The notes under the pieces were generated by a model, which had not been told where the DNA came from, did not search any database, and worked only from the letters and a program-made list of their open reading frames with translations. Of a stretch of 64,000 nucleotides of DNA, positions 34,970 to 47,917 are shown in pieces (positions within the stretch are counted from its first letter, which is position 1; each line of letters begins with the position of its first letter). The position numbers and the translations under genes are program-made. Source of the stretch: Lingula anatina. Its lineage: Eukaryota; Brachiopoda; Lingulata; Lingulida; Lingulidae. The stretch covers positions 123,684-187,683 of the forward strand of contig NW_019775521.1 in the NCBI RefSeq assembly GCF_001039355.2, written 5' to 3'.

Positions 34970-36552
34970 AATTATCGCTTGCATAAACGTTAATGTTTTA
35001 AGATCAATTGATAAATGTGAATTAATTTGAATATATTGTACATATTAAAGCATAAAGATTATACATATAAAGGGATATGACATAGTGATATAATACTGAT
35101 GACACATTTTTGTCTAGATTCCCATAGCGTGTTTCATAAACTCTGAAGTATTGCAGTATGCATGCTTTATTTATGAAACTGTCGAGAGAGAGTATTTTTC
35201 TCTGTTGGGTAAGGCTAATGTCACTAGGAGCAATGTATCACTTTCTGTGATGTTGATAAATGATAACTGAAAGACAAATTTCATGAAGAGAAAAGTGAAA
35301 ATCAAAAATAATGATGTCATTTAGTCGAAGCTCTCAAAGCCTCCACTGATGATGAACCAACTTCCTAGGTCAATATTTATCAAACAATGCTGTCGTCTAA
35401 ACTGAAGGAGATAAATGGATTTCCAACAATGATAAATGGAAGGAAAATTTATGGCTTGACAACACGCATTGCTATCAGAACCAAAACAGACATAAATATC
35501 TGTGGCAGTATTAGTAATGTATAGTTCATAGTAATTATGGCTCTCATCAGATTCCATTGGGGTTTTTGACATGCAAAATAATGGAAGGACTAACATATAT
35601 ATAACCATGATATACAGAAGCTGATGGCAAACCTTTAAAGGCATAATAATTTTGTTTATTGAGGAAAACTGCAGTGTTTTGAGGTAAGAGTTTGAACTAC
35701 ATGTGGCACTTTTTAATTCTGTCAACAGCTATAAGTATATGGTAATAGGCATAGTCTCCATTTTTATATGTACGAACGTGTATGGTGTTTTGCCATCTTT
35801 ACGTAGCATAATTGTTAGTTGTGGAAATTATTAGATTTGAAAAATGTAGATTTCAGATAAGTGTCTTTTTTTAGAGTTCATATATGAACATCATTGCTTC
35901 TGAACTGCAAAAAGCTGTAAAATGCTATAAATTTGTAAAAGTACTGAAGTAACACAAATGCAGAGTTTTAAATTAGATGAAATAACCATAAACCATACAT
36001 ACCTTTTGTAGAAGATAGTATTACAGATATATATGTTAGCCGTAAAAATATAGTTATGTATGTATGTATTCATATGTACGTGTTCAAATGGGGGGATGGG
36101 TTATTCCTGTACATGTTCTGTAAAGACTGCTGCTTTCATGTTATTCATTGCACATTTTAACATGTAGATTTAGATGGACTGGTAGGTTTGTTTGTGGAAA
36201 GTTATCTTCCATCTTCCTGCAGTGTCTGTTTCTCTTCGTCATCGTGTCATGTCATTGTCAGAATAATTGCTGCTACATTCAGTTTTCCAGAGCAAAGGCA
36301 TTCATTGAGTAAAAGATACTGGGTTATGTTAGACGTAAGCTTGTCAATGAAAAAATTGGAAACTGTAAATTAATCTGAAATTAGCCTAAATCAGTTTTAA
36401 AACAGGAATAAACTTGTTCAAATGATTTTACATTGGAAATTAGCTTGAAACTGAATTTAAACCTTTTTTGATCAGAAATTTGGCTGAAAAAATTCAAAAT
36501 GACTCTATGCTAGGAATTGGCCAGAAACAGGGTAACCCAGCCCCTTCCTCTG

Positions 36553-36731
36553 CAGGCCCGTAGCCAGCAATTTTAAATTTTTTTAAAAGGGGGGTTCTTT
36601 TTCTGAAAAAGTGGACCTTTTCCCCATAAAAACTTCATGTAACAAGATCAAATTTAACCCAGAGTGGACCTTTTCCCAGCAAAACGGGCGGTTCTTTCAA
36701 ACCCCCCGAACCCCCCCTGGCTACAGGCCTG
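36553..36731 (+). mobile_element. CAGGCC-ended MITE, intact copy (179 bp)
   Basis: Terminal inverted repeats CAGGCCCGTAGCCAG / CTGGCTACAGGCCTG are flanked by the 5-bp direct repeat ctctg (36548-36552, 36732-36736). It lies between the synapsin stop codon and the candidate last exon. Confidence 0.88.
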
Positions 36732-37486
36732 CTCTGGATGGGCTCTTGGATTGATTTAGATTAGGAGTAAGTTAAAAGCCAGACACACCATTTTATGTTT
36801 TTAAATTAAGAGTAATTTAAAAGCCAGACACATCATTCTTTCTATTATGTCAATTGGTGTCTTCATTTAAAGGGGTCATTATCTTACTGTACTTTGTTGG
36901 CAGTAAAACTCTCTGGGACATTCTGGTAAAAATAGATAACAGTTGATATATATGGTTAAACATAAGAAGCTAGCGATAACCTAATTATAAAATATTACTT
37001 TCCTGGACCTGCCAGTTCTTCCATCTCACAATTTAAGTAGTGCCATTACCCTATATTAAGCTATATGTGCACCAAGTTTAGAAAAGTGGCCATCATCTAT
37101 GCATTAAGCTCTAATTTACACCAAAATGTGTGGTTTAAAGAAAAAAATGGCAGTGCTCATTTACAAAAAAGCTATGTCATCTTCAGAAAGATGTAAACTT
37201 TTCTCCTTTATAATTTAAGGTAACTTTTTGTGATAAAGTATATTACACACATATCGTATATTTCCTTAATGTGAAGCCAAGCATATTTTATTTCACTTCA
37301 TTGTGTGTAGGTTAGTCATCTGGTCTTGTTTCACAATAAGTCTTCTGTAGATCTGTAACTGGTTTTACAATTATGTCCAGTTTAGGTCCAATAACAGATT
37401 TAAAAACTATATCTAATATATTTAATAATTATGATCATTGCTATATTGATTTCTTACACTAAATGGGATTTTCTCATTTTTTGTAG

Positions 37487-37559
37487 AGTGAGAAACCTGC
37501 ATACATTAATCCACGCTCTGGAATCTGTCCAGAAACCTCGCAATCCCCATAATAGCTAG
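37487..37559 (+). CDS. Syn: Candidate alternative last exon of synapsin
   Basis: A good acceptor (ctcattttttgtag) ends at 37486. If the donor at 34839 is used, splicing replaces Met-stop with Ile and continues in frame for 23 residues (VRNLHTLIHALESVQKPRN, then PHNS) to TAG at 37557-37559. The segment would extend the E-domain helix with an amphipathic sequence. The sequence after it is less AT-rich than the flanking intron-like DNA and runs to a strong poly(A) signal near 38.55 kb. This is inference from splice signals only; it could equally be a 3'UTR exon or chance. Confidence 0.35.
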
Positions 37560-38545
37560 CTAAGGTAATGAGACCTACAGTCTCTTTGGCTCAGTAATCT
37601 CGACTTAGACCCTTTCCTCATCGAGTGGCATACGGAACTGGACTGGTCCATTTTGAGAGATAGACAACTTCATTGACTGGCTATTTTGCAAGAAAGTCGA
37701 CTTAACAGAACCCTAAACTCGACTCTGCCAATTAATTTACTTAAATATACAACTGGAGGCGAGCGTTTGTCGAGTCTGCGAAGGGCAATAAAGCCCTCTG
37801 TATCGTAATTATAGGCAAGGGCACGACGAAGTGGACCGGTACAGTTATGTGTACTGCTCGATGTGACAAGGGTCTGGTTTAAGTCACGTTGGAGCCAATT
37901 TATAGTCAGTTTAAGGCATCCACATTAAGAATTCCCTGGTTCGGTAGTGTTGATTTTATTGCGCCAGACTTAAGAAGTACTGTGACTTTTGCTGTTCACT
38001 ATAATCGTGGTTGAATGGAATAATTACGATAACTTGCTTGGAAAACATGCTGTGGGCCCACCAGATAAATTACAATCAACACTTGAATCAGAATCTTCAT
38101 AATGTGCATGCATTAAAATGACTCCATATCGTTTAAGAATTATTTTTTGTCCAATTTCAACAGAGCTAATGCCTCACATTTTTGTTGCAAACATGGATGG
38201 AGTTTTTGTCTTGTTGTCGAGGTTATGGTTTTGTTGCAGGATTCTTTGAAATAAGAAGTGCACATTTTGCTGCTGAATGCTTGTTGTATTGAATATGATT
38301 CTGTCGTTTTGGTGATTATAAATAACTTGGCAACAACAAACTTTTTTTTGAAAATCTCTCAATAATGAGATAAAAGTCTACTCTCTTGGTGTAATGCGAG
38401 GGATATTATATCGTATCAAATGTAATATGTTAATAAGAGTTAATTTATTAGAAAAAGAGAGAGAAGCGATGTCATACTATTACATGTACAAATAATGTGT
38501 TTTGAATTAAAATTGACACTATTTATTTGCATACGTGCTTGTGGA

Positions 38546-38551
38546 AATAAA
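38546..38551 (+). promoter_or_regulatory. Distal poly(A) signal
   Basis: AATAAA is followed within 30-60 nt by a GT/T-rich tract (ttggtgttttttctttcttt), the usual layout of a vertebrate-type cleavage site. It could end a long synapsin 3'UTR or the candidate last exon at 37487. Confidence 0.5.
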
Positions 38552-41500
38552 ATATTATTTATGTTCCAAATTTTCACTTGGTGTTTTTTCTTTCTTTATT
38601 GCTCTGTGGTTTTAAAGAAATTATAAGATATTCCAGACGCTTGTTTCTTGTAATTGTTAATTTGGAGTGACAGTGTATGAAGTTTGTTTTCATTGAAGAA
38701 AGGTCTCTTCTTTTGAAACCAATCTTACCATAGGCAACAGGCGTCCAAAATGTTTACGTTGCCATAATAGGTACTTCTCGTGCATGTATGTGTGCTTATA
38801 TGTTTTCCTGATAACTTTCAAATTAAATAAAACTTTGTTCAATATTATTTTCAAAGGGGACAATAAAATTCTTATTTGAAATTAAAAGCACATATTTCAG
38901 AGATATGATGACTTAGTAGGTATAATTTTGTTGGCAATTTTCAGTGTGGAAAGTGCTATTTGCACGCCAGCGCATTTGGTGAGCGTAACATTCAATCATT
39001 CTCATGCCACCCCATAGATTTTAACTACCAATTACGGTTATATTAAGATCCAATTACATTATTCAAATGTTTTGAAATAAAACGTTGCTGAGGGAACGCA
39101 GAATTTGCTGATTTTCATTCCTGTTTTTTACCGGAAGTACCTATTTTAGCATAGCACATGTTGGGGGCATGATCAGATGAAACTTGTTGTCTGCGATTTA
39201 AAAAGCCTTCAGGACATGCATGTCTAGAGCGCATTTTACCCTTTTTAAAGCAAATAATTAATTTCCTTGGATATTTTAGCAATATTCGTTCTATCACTAA
39301 GCTACTTCCAATCCAAAATTTGATGGAAGTGCAATCCATAAACCCGTTTTCGAGTTTTGATATCTAAATGTTACCGTTTATTTTATATTACACATAGGCT
39401 TTTTAATAGGCTACCGAAATAATCTGTTTAGTGACTTACTGAACGGGAATAGTGAGATAAAACCATTTAATAAATTTCTTCGATTTTAATGATCTTCTCT
39501 GCATATTGATTTTAATTGAAACTGAAGGAAAATTAACTAAATATCTTTATGTACAAAGATCCTGCAAATGCTTCACACATATTTTAATAAAAAAAGATTC
39601 CATAGTTCTAATTGTCGTTAATGGATGCACGGCGTTTTGGAAATTGAAGGACTTTCAGTATCCATATCAAAGTCATTTGTCCTTTGTAGATAAAATTTAT
39701 AAATTGCATTCAAATCGACAGCAAGTTAAAATTAAGATCTCTCGGTCCATATTTCCTGAGCACAATAAACCAACGATTGCAACAGAGGCGATCTCTTTGA
39801 CCCGTTCGTCCAGGTGGCGCAGAGTGTCTTGCAGGGAAAAAAGAACTCGGTCAGAAGAACAGTGGACTACGTTGGAACAGGCAGGAACCGCCACACATAT
39901 CGTCCCGTGGATAACTCTGAAGTTTGAGTCAAACTAAATTTTATTTTATGCCATACTGACATTTTTAATCGCTGGAGTCCAAACATAACCGTTTCCTTTT
40001 TGTTTCTTAACATTTGACCACGCCAGCGCTTATTAAAAGTGGAAATCCCTCTTTTCTGCCTTACATCCAGTATTTAAATAGACCCGTCCAAGCTTTGTTT
40101 CTGAGCGTGGTGGGAGTGGAGTGAAACAAGACAAACTGCCTAAATACTAAACATACTCGTACATATATTTCAACTTTTACTGATTCATTTTAAACATTTT
40201 AAAAAATCAAGAAGAGTGATATTCTAGAGATATTCTAGTTCCTGCTTGTCTTTTGGCCGCCTTTTTATATATTATTCAAATTTCACTGCCAATTCTTTGC
40301 GCGACAATGTATCTGTTGTGAGTGATTTGTGTAATATTTCAGGCACGTCGAGGTTTGGTTTCATTTTACTAAAAGTATCTAAATTAAATTTTCAAGCAGT
40401 CCAAATCACATTTTTTTTTTCTAAAAGGTATGCAGACCGCTGTTACAATTTCATGATAGAAACGGGTTGTCGACATTCTATGTCTTAGTAAAATTCATTT
40501 TTAGTGAATTCTCACCATTTTTGGAATTAGACCAGCCGCAAGATTGTACAGCAAGGCAACAAGCGATGACTTTATAGACTATAAAAATTTATTTGTGTTT
40601 TATAAATAAAGCACACCCTTTCATTAATCTCTTTCATTTACATGATTGTGCATATTACAGATAAATTAAAAATTAGATTTATATATCGACAACATTTTTC
40701 CTATCTCTCTTTTTTTTTTTATATGCAGTTTTCAAGCGACTTCATCTCAGTGTTATATTGCTAATATTATTATCATGCCATTCACAGGGCACATTTTCAA
40801 AATGAAGCGATCACAGGATAATTCCATTTTTACCCCCTATCATTTTTTTCTAACTAAAGCATTCTACGAGATTGTTGTCAAATTTTGATAATTGAATTGC
40901 AAAGTCCCATTTGAGTATTCTTGTATTCTTTATGTGTAATTTGTGGAGTGAAAAAAGTGTTAAAATGAAAGATGTCTATAACAATACATTGATAGAAAAC
41001 TGTTCGTTTTTTACATATTTGTGTATGAGTTCAGTTATTTTTTCACAAAAGATGGTTCACGTATCTTGTTGAATATCAAAAAGAATTCTTCTACATGAAT
41101 AGGCAAAAAAATTGTTGCATTTACATACTAGTAACAAAGGCGTCCATCCATATATTTATACCTTTAAAGAAGACCAAAATGGGTTCCGTTTATTATAAAA
41201 CTAGGACATATCCTAAAGAACTTATTTTGCGAAATAGGTCATGGATTTTTCTGGAAATTGAAATAGTAATGAGAACGTTATAGATGGCGAGCAAAATTTC
41301 TGTGCAGAGTGGTTTGGTTGTAGTTATTTCACAATATAATACTGTTTAGATATTTTTCTTATCACAAGTAATTCTATTCTGTGAAACATATAAAACGATC
41401 CTCGGAGAACAGTGGCCTTACTTGTAATACAAACTGCTGTAGACTGCTTTCCAGCGTTACTCTATTGTTCGTGTATCCAGTATACGTCTACATCGTGTTA

Positions 41501-42004
41501 TGCGAACCGTTTTCATGCGTCTATAGGGAATCACATTCTATACACATTTTAGATGACTTTTAACTCTAAATTCGGCAGCGAGCGCGTTCACGGAGCCAAA
41601 GTGTTTCAATACAGCAAAAATAGTCGGCATACACTCTCGAAATGACTTTATAATTGAGTTTTCTCCATTTGCCGTTATTAAAACATCTTAATGGTCGACA
41701 CTTCACTGTCTCTCTCACGCTGTCCGCCAAGCGCTCGATATAATTCTGATTTATTCCACTACTGCACATAGCACATTTAACAAGATATTCCGTTCCAAAC
41801 TGGTAACTCAGGTCGTATTTACACTTAGGCTGGGACGGCCTAGCTTAGTACTGTGCAAATTATCTCTGGAGATTGTGTGATGAAGATTTCAAGCCATTTC
41901 AAACGCTGAGAACGGGTGGGCAGTAAAGTTTAAATCCAACAGCATAAATAGAGGCAATGGAGGAATTAGATCGGCTTTCTTCAATTTAAAATTGTTATTT
42001 TTGC

Positions 42005-42043
<39 letters not shown>

Positions 42044-42057
42044 TAGAGAGAGAGAGT
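42005..42057. repeat. (GA)n microsatellite
   Basis: Interrupted GA tract. Confidence 0.9.
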
Positions 42058-42526
42058 ACTGTAAGCCATCAAAAATGGCTGGGGTTCTACGGGTGCATTT
42101 CCAGCAAGCTGTTGACAGTTAACCATCGTATCCTTTCTGAAAGACACGCTTTTACGAACATCTACTCCTTCCATTTCCGACGCTCGATTGACTCCCAACG
42201 GCAAGAAATTGGAATCGCATGTATCGCTTAGATAGCACGGTGCTGACTAAAGCCGTTATGCTTGAAATGTTACTGTAACCTAACTTTAAGAATATGTACC
42301 TAGACATATCTTTCCAATCACACGACACTGGATCTCCAAACATAACTCCCGATCGTCTTTGGTATATTGCAGATAATTCCTTAAAGCAATAATAACTCTT
42401 CGTTTCGGCCAAAAAATGAATTTTCCTGGAGTAAACAACAATTTTCCCATACTTACCAATGGTTAATGAATCCATTTTTACATTCAAAGTCAGTCCCTGG
42501 TTTTTTTCTAAAAAGTTTGGTTTTTT

Positions 42527-42552
42527 GTTAAAATCTCTTAAGAGATTTTAAC
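42527..42552. repeat. Perfect 26-bp palindrome
   Basis: GTTAAAATCTCTT followed directly by its complement AAGAGATTTTAAC, with no spacer. Confidence 0.9.
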
Positions 42553-44221
42553 AGAGTATAGACATCAATGGAGGTCACGTGGTCTAAAGACAAGTTCAAA
42601 TATCAGAATAAAAGCCATAACTGCTGTTTTCTTGGTAAAACAGAATATATTATATTTCTATGAGTTATTCACAAGGTTTTTATTGTGAAATAAAGGTCTC
42701 ATACGAAGAGTTATTATCCCTTTAAGCGGAGCTTATTCGAAGATGTTAAATAATATGATCGACGGGGGAGGTCGTTTACACATTAAGCTTAACCGGCCCG
42801 CAATGAATCTAGTGTGAACTGACCCTATCTACCAACTAAAACCGTAATTCCACAAGCTTTTTGAGGCGAACAAACGTCGGCGAGTTACTGAATGTAAATT
42901 GCTTGCATTAATGAACGAGCTATAGGCGCAAACGTAGGCAAATATCCATAAATCTTCTCATGCCAATCACACACAGAAATAAATATTCGTAATAATTCAT
43001 CTAAAATACCTCTCTGTCATTTTCCCTGTTATTTGAGAAGCATTTACGATGTTTAATGTCCCATTAAAATACCATGCCATTAGTCTTCTTTCTCATTTTT
43101 TTTTCAAACAAAATTAGAAGATATATTTGTACCGTTCGCAGACCCTCATGAGACATAGATTCAGAAGATGAAGTTAAATAATTTGGTTGAGAACACGACG
43201 TAATCACATGTAACATCTTAGTGATAATACATTATCTACTTGTCTCTAAGAGCATTTGCCTACTCTCATGATGCTACATACGTCGAGTTTGTGCTATCAG
43301 GAAAGCGTATTATAGCACTATGCGCCTAAAAGGTATATAATGAGCATGCGCGTAAGACCTTGTATAACAAAGTAATGTATCACTACCAAAAAACGTTTGC
43401 ACTGCCGGCTTTCTTTAAGTTAAGCAATTTCCCTTTATCATTGGTGTACACCCTATCCAAAGCCGTGCAGAAAATAACTACCCATGAACTCATCCTTAAG
43501 CTCTACTATTCAAAATTTTACTGAAAAGGAAAACAGATCAGTCAACTCACGAGTTATTTAGTCTTATATCGCAGCATTCTGCCAATCGAGATCAAGACCC
43601 AGGTATTTTAATAACTTAATGCAAAAATGCAAGGTGCAATAATATCTACAACCCAATATACACTGTATTATACACCATTGCATAAACGCTGATCTCATCA
43701 AAAAGCACTGAGAGTCTATTTCCACGTAATAAAACATACAGGGAATTACGAAGTTTCAAAGAGACACACAAAGTGCGCGTTTGCATTGTTGTTTTGCCTC
43801 ATCATAAAGTATATCCATACATGTGCATTAAATACCAATCAAACCAGATCGTATTAGTACAATTGTAAATATAGAATACAGGGCACCTGAGGGAGTTAAT
43901 ACTTGCAGGTTTAATATGAATTTCTTATATCAATTTATTCTTTGTTTTACTTTATACACGCAAAAGTCTATACAATAATAAGTGTAAAAAAACAATAAAA
44001 AGGCATGAATTCAATGTTGGTATATATACATTTAGGCATGGGGTTGATGGAGCACGGATGCATTATCATTGTACTACAGTATGTCATATTATCTATAGTA
44101 ATGACTCGATCTTTTCAATGGGCAAAAATTATCAAACTGTCAGATCCATAATTTTATAATCACAAAATTTATAAAATTATATTTCTACATAACATTTGTG
44201 GTGCTTGGTGTAGAGAATAGA

Positions 44222-44852
44222 ACTATGGAATTGCCTCCTTTTTAATTTTGTTGCTATCGCCCAATAAGAATGTTCTCATTTTAAAAATTATTACTTAACA
44301 ATACAGTATCTGTAAAATTCACAATTTCCCTCCATGTAAAGATCGAGTAATTGCCGTATTCTGTTATACTATTATATTAAATCTATATAAAGGCTACGAT
44401 CTTGTTATATAACTGATGGCATTCCACTAGATCATGCAGCATTACCACTTCTTCTCAGAGTATATTTATATAATATATTCACATATGCATTCACATGTGT
44501 ACACAGTTGGGGACTAGAACCAGATGGGAACCGTACGTTATTACTGGAAAATGTGAGAAGTTAATCAGTTCGTTAGGCAAAAGCACATGTTACATGTACA
44601 GTGTAACTCACTTTGCGTTGTAGACGATCTAGGTCTGCAGTTTTTGTGGAATAACTTATCAGCACTATGGAGTAGCCTGCTTTTTAGTTTTGTTGCTATC
44701 ACTCAATAAGAAATTCTTATTTTAAACATTATTACTCAATAATACAGTATCTGTACAATTCACAATTTTGCATTGAAAAGATCGATTAATTACAGTATTC
44801 TATTTTACTGTTATATTGAATATAATAAAAAAAAGACCTTGGAGGTTACGAT
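44222..44852. repeat. Diverged direct repeat, ~180 bp, two copies
   Basis: 44222-44400 and 44664-44852 share actatgga.t.gcct, ttttgttgctatc.c.caata, aatacagtatctgta.aattc and ggttacgat-like blocks in the same order, with many substitutions. About 260 bp separates them. Confidence 0.75.
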
Positions 44853-44997
44853 GTAATTCACTTTCCATTTGGGAACGATCAGCTGCTTTTATGGAGTCAT
44901 ATAACTAAAGTAATCAGTATTATCTACTTTTTGCTGTCTTTATGAGCTGATTACTTATAAGTATGCAGAATCCAAAACTTTGTCGAAAGCAATATAT

Positions 44998-45004
<7 letters not shown>

Positions 45005-45032
<28 letters not shown>
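45005..45032. repeat. (CT)n microsatellite
   Basis: About fourteen CT units followed by a short GT-rich stretch. Confidence 0.9.
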
Positions 45033-45036
<4 letters not shown>

Positions 45037-47034
45037 GTGTATGTGTGTGGTTGGTAGGGTCTTGTGCATATAATGGATGTACAGAATTAAGGCGTGCTTT
45101 TAGTAATATATTCATGGTATCTATGACCATAATCAAAATGCATATGTTGTATTTTGAGAAGCATCTTCATTTGTTTCCGAGTCTAGTAAGGCACACCTGT
45201 CGACAAGACGCTGCGTTGGTTTTAGAGTCTGTTTCAGATGTTCAAGACTTCTTGTTATATCATCGGTTCTCGCCTTCTTCACCTGGGATCTCTTTCACAG
45301 AGGAGCTACAGCCATTTAACTGCTTTTAACGTTTATATGGAAAATTCTGTCCACTTTCAAATATTGCTGGTAGTACTCCAATTAAATGTAATGTTGCACC
45401 TGTTTTATTACAGGAGTCAGATGGCTAATGTTTCAGAACAATACTTATTGTATTTTAGAATAATATGAGTTTACTCCTATCTTGAACCGAATTTGATCAA
45501 AATTTGGGTCTAAAAATCTGGACCAATATTTCGACTATAGCCGTGTGGGGAACCTAGACGTTTTTGGACTGAAGAGAAAACGGTTCTTGGGAATTTTTTT
45601 TTGTGTGTGTTCTGGAAAGAAACGGTAACACTGTAAGATGAGGGTGAATTAATATACACACTCACATACACATTAAAGAGACTTTTGGCATTGATAAATG
45701 GCAATGATAATAATAGATGATAATTTGGATGATCCAGCACCACCCTTTGCGCTTTTTTCCAATCCCCGTACGTCTAGGGACCATCTGTCGACAACAGAAT
45801 CCTTGCCTTTTCAGGTGGTTCACAGGTGTGAACATCCGATTTAAGCAACACTTAACCCCTTCGACTCCCCACGCGTTTTTTATTTGCCACCAATACATGA
45901 AAACATTGATATTCTCCAAGTAAAAGGTACATTTCTAAATCTAGAAACTAGATGATTATTACCGCATGACCGTGTAATGTTTATAAAGGTCGATGTGTGA
46001 GGCACAACCCTTTTGGAATATTCGTGTGATATTTGGCAGATTTTTTTTTTTTTTGTATTTGGAAACCAATAAAAAGACCTATTTCTCGTTATAGTATTTT
46101 TTGACGTACATCACCGATTCTTTGAAATGTCAAAGATTTCATTGTTTGTTTTAGGTTATCTTTTGTGCCATAAGCCATGTTTTAGCGTTAATAATCTTTC
46201 TTTTTTAAACATTCTGAAGCTAGCATACTGGCCTCTTTTTGTATTATTTCTCTCGTAGTTTATCTCCCTCTGGTGACAAAACACATAAGAATGCATTGTA
46301 CAAAATCATGTGTTAAAATTCAAGCATCAATCAAAAATTCTCATTTTGGTAATATTCGAAAGTGGAAACAACGTAGGAGTGATAATGTTTAAGTCCCCAG
46401 AGAAACACCTCGTGTATATATTTATAGAGAGAGTCATACGCCGGAGTGCAATCTCGTGTCTCGGCGCTTCTGTTTGATCAATCTACTAAATAATTCCGCA
46501 AGCAGCATCCTCAAACAAAGCATGCCGTTGTGTTAATCAAAGACCGGGATTACTTTGGCATCGTCTCTTTGATACTATGTCATCAAAACACTAAAACTGT
46601 TTTAGAAACAAACATTTTATAGTCTCGCATAACCCCAATTAGCTGTGTGCCATCTCGGATGTCTCCATTAATTATTTTGGCATTTTTAGTTAGTCTTCTA
46701 TGTTATATGCCAAGAAAGATGTGAAAGAATCCACGAATTTATTACTTGTATAAGGTTGCTAAGTTTTGAAATATTTCAACTCTTTATAGTTTGCACCATA
46801 TTAATGAAAACCAAATCAAATTCTCATAAGATTTTCCACCCATCAATATTTTGAAAGGTAAAGCCACAAACATTCAACAGCTCAATGATTAGTCGGGCCG
46901 TTTGACAATATTGTAGAAAAGCAGACCCATTTGGACTGATGTTATCTGGTGGCCTGAAGACGCAATTTTAGCCAATTCCAGACGACAGTCGCCGTCGTCA
47001 GAACGGATGAGTAACCAATATGACAGCTCAATTA

Positions 47035-47046
47035 TGACGTCACGTG
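47035..47046. promoter_or_regulatory. CRE and E-box composite site
   Basis: TGACGTCA overlaps CACGTG by two bases. TGACGTCA is the palindromic CREB/ATF site and CACGTG a bHLH-ZIP site. It lies in locally GC-richer DNA about 11 kb from the Kv1 promoter. Function is unproven. Confidence 0.3.
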
Positions 47047-47519
47047 GCCCATGACTTGGATGGGGCAGGATTTCGACTCTTTGCAATGGGAGTAATGTAG
47101 AGCCTAGAAAGAAATGAGCATTTTTTACAGCCGAAGTGATAATCACACGTTTTCACGTCAATTTTAGCTAGATAGCATATGATAGAAAACCAAAGGGAAT
47201 GCAGTTTGCCTTAGTAACGCCTAAAAATGTTTATCGATTATCCATGAGTATTTTTACTGGAGTGCTGCTTAAGTTCTCAAGATCTACCAGAGAGCTTGGC
47301 CAAACCAAGCGACAGCACCGTTCTAATTTCTTTTGTAGTATAATGTTCTCATTTGCAGTCGCTTTCATATCCGAACAGTTTCAAATTATCATGCTTTTAG
47401 ATTTACCCTTAATACTAACCATGGTGCGAAACCATGAATATCTTAACACGTGTCGGCCTACATGTAGATGATAATGTTTTCATAGAATCATTACTAAAAA
47501 ACTGAAATGTACCACGAGG

Positions 47520-47614
47520 ACCCCCCCCCCCCAAAAAAAAAAAAAAAAAAAAAAGACACAGCATACTTTGACTGTTATAATAATAATTATTATTATTATT
47601 ATTATTATTATAAA
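47520..47614. repeat. Poly-C/poly-A run and (TTA)n repeat
   Basis: A run of C followed by a run of A at about 47521-47554, then an ATT/TTA trinucleotide tract at about 47580-47612. Confidence 0.9.
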
Positions 47615-47879
47615 AATCATCATCATCTATTATTGCATTTCAAATTCTATTCAAAATCTCAATGCACCTATTTATGAGCTGAAATTATAAATTGCTAATT
47701 AAAAGCCTAATCGTTTTTCATTTTTAGTCGAAGAGTTACCGATTATGGTCAAGAATGGAACACTTCAATGTGCCATTTCAAAGGCATTTCAATAGGGCTT
47801 ATCGTATGGTGAATTTTGAAAAGAAAAACAACTTTAAAAAAACATCGAAGAGTACGTATTAAGTATTTCCCCCAGTTCC

Positions 47880-47917
47880 TTTGTGATATACGATATACGA
47901 GAATCGTATATCACAAA
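47880..47917. repeat. Perfect inverted repeat, 15-bp arms
   Basis: tttgtgatatacgat (47880-47894) and atcgtatatcacaaa (47903-47917) with an 8-nt loop; cgatatacgagaa then repeats directly after it. Confidence 0.85.

Larger units (their letters stand above)
34843..37486. other. Synapsin 3'UTR / 3' intron
   Basis: Holds the proximal poly(A) signal, the MITE at 36553 and a small direct repeat (gtaa.ttaaaagccagacaca near 36766 and 36810). No other coding signal was seen. Confidence 0.5.
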
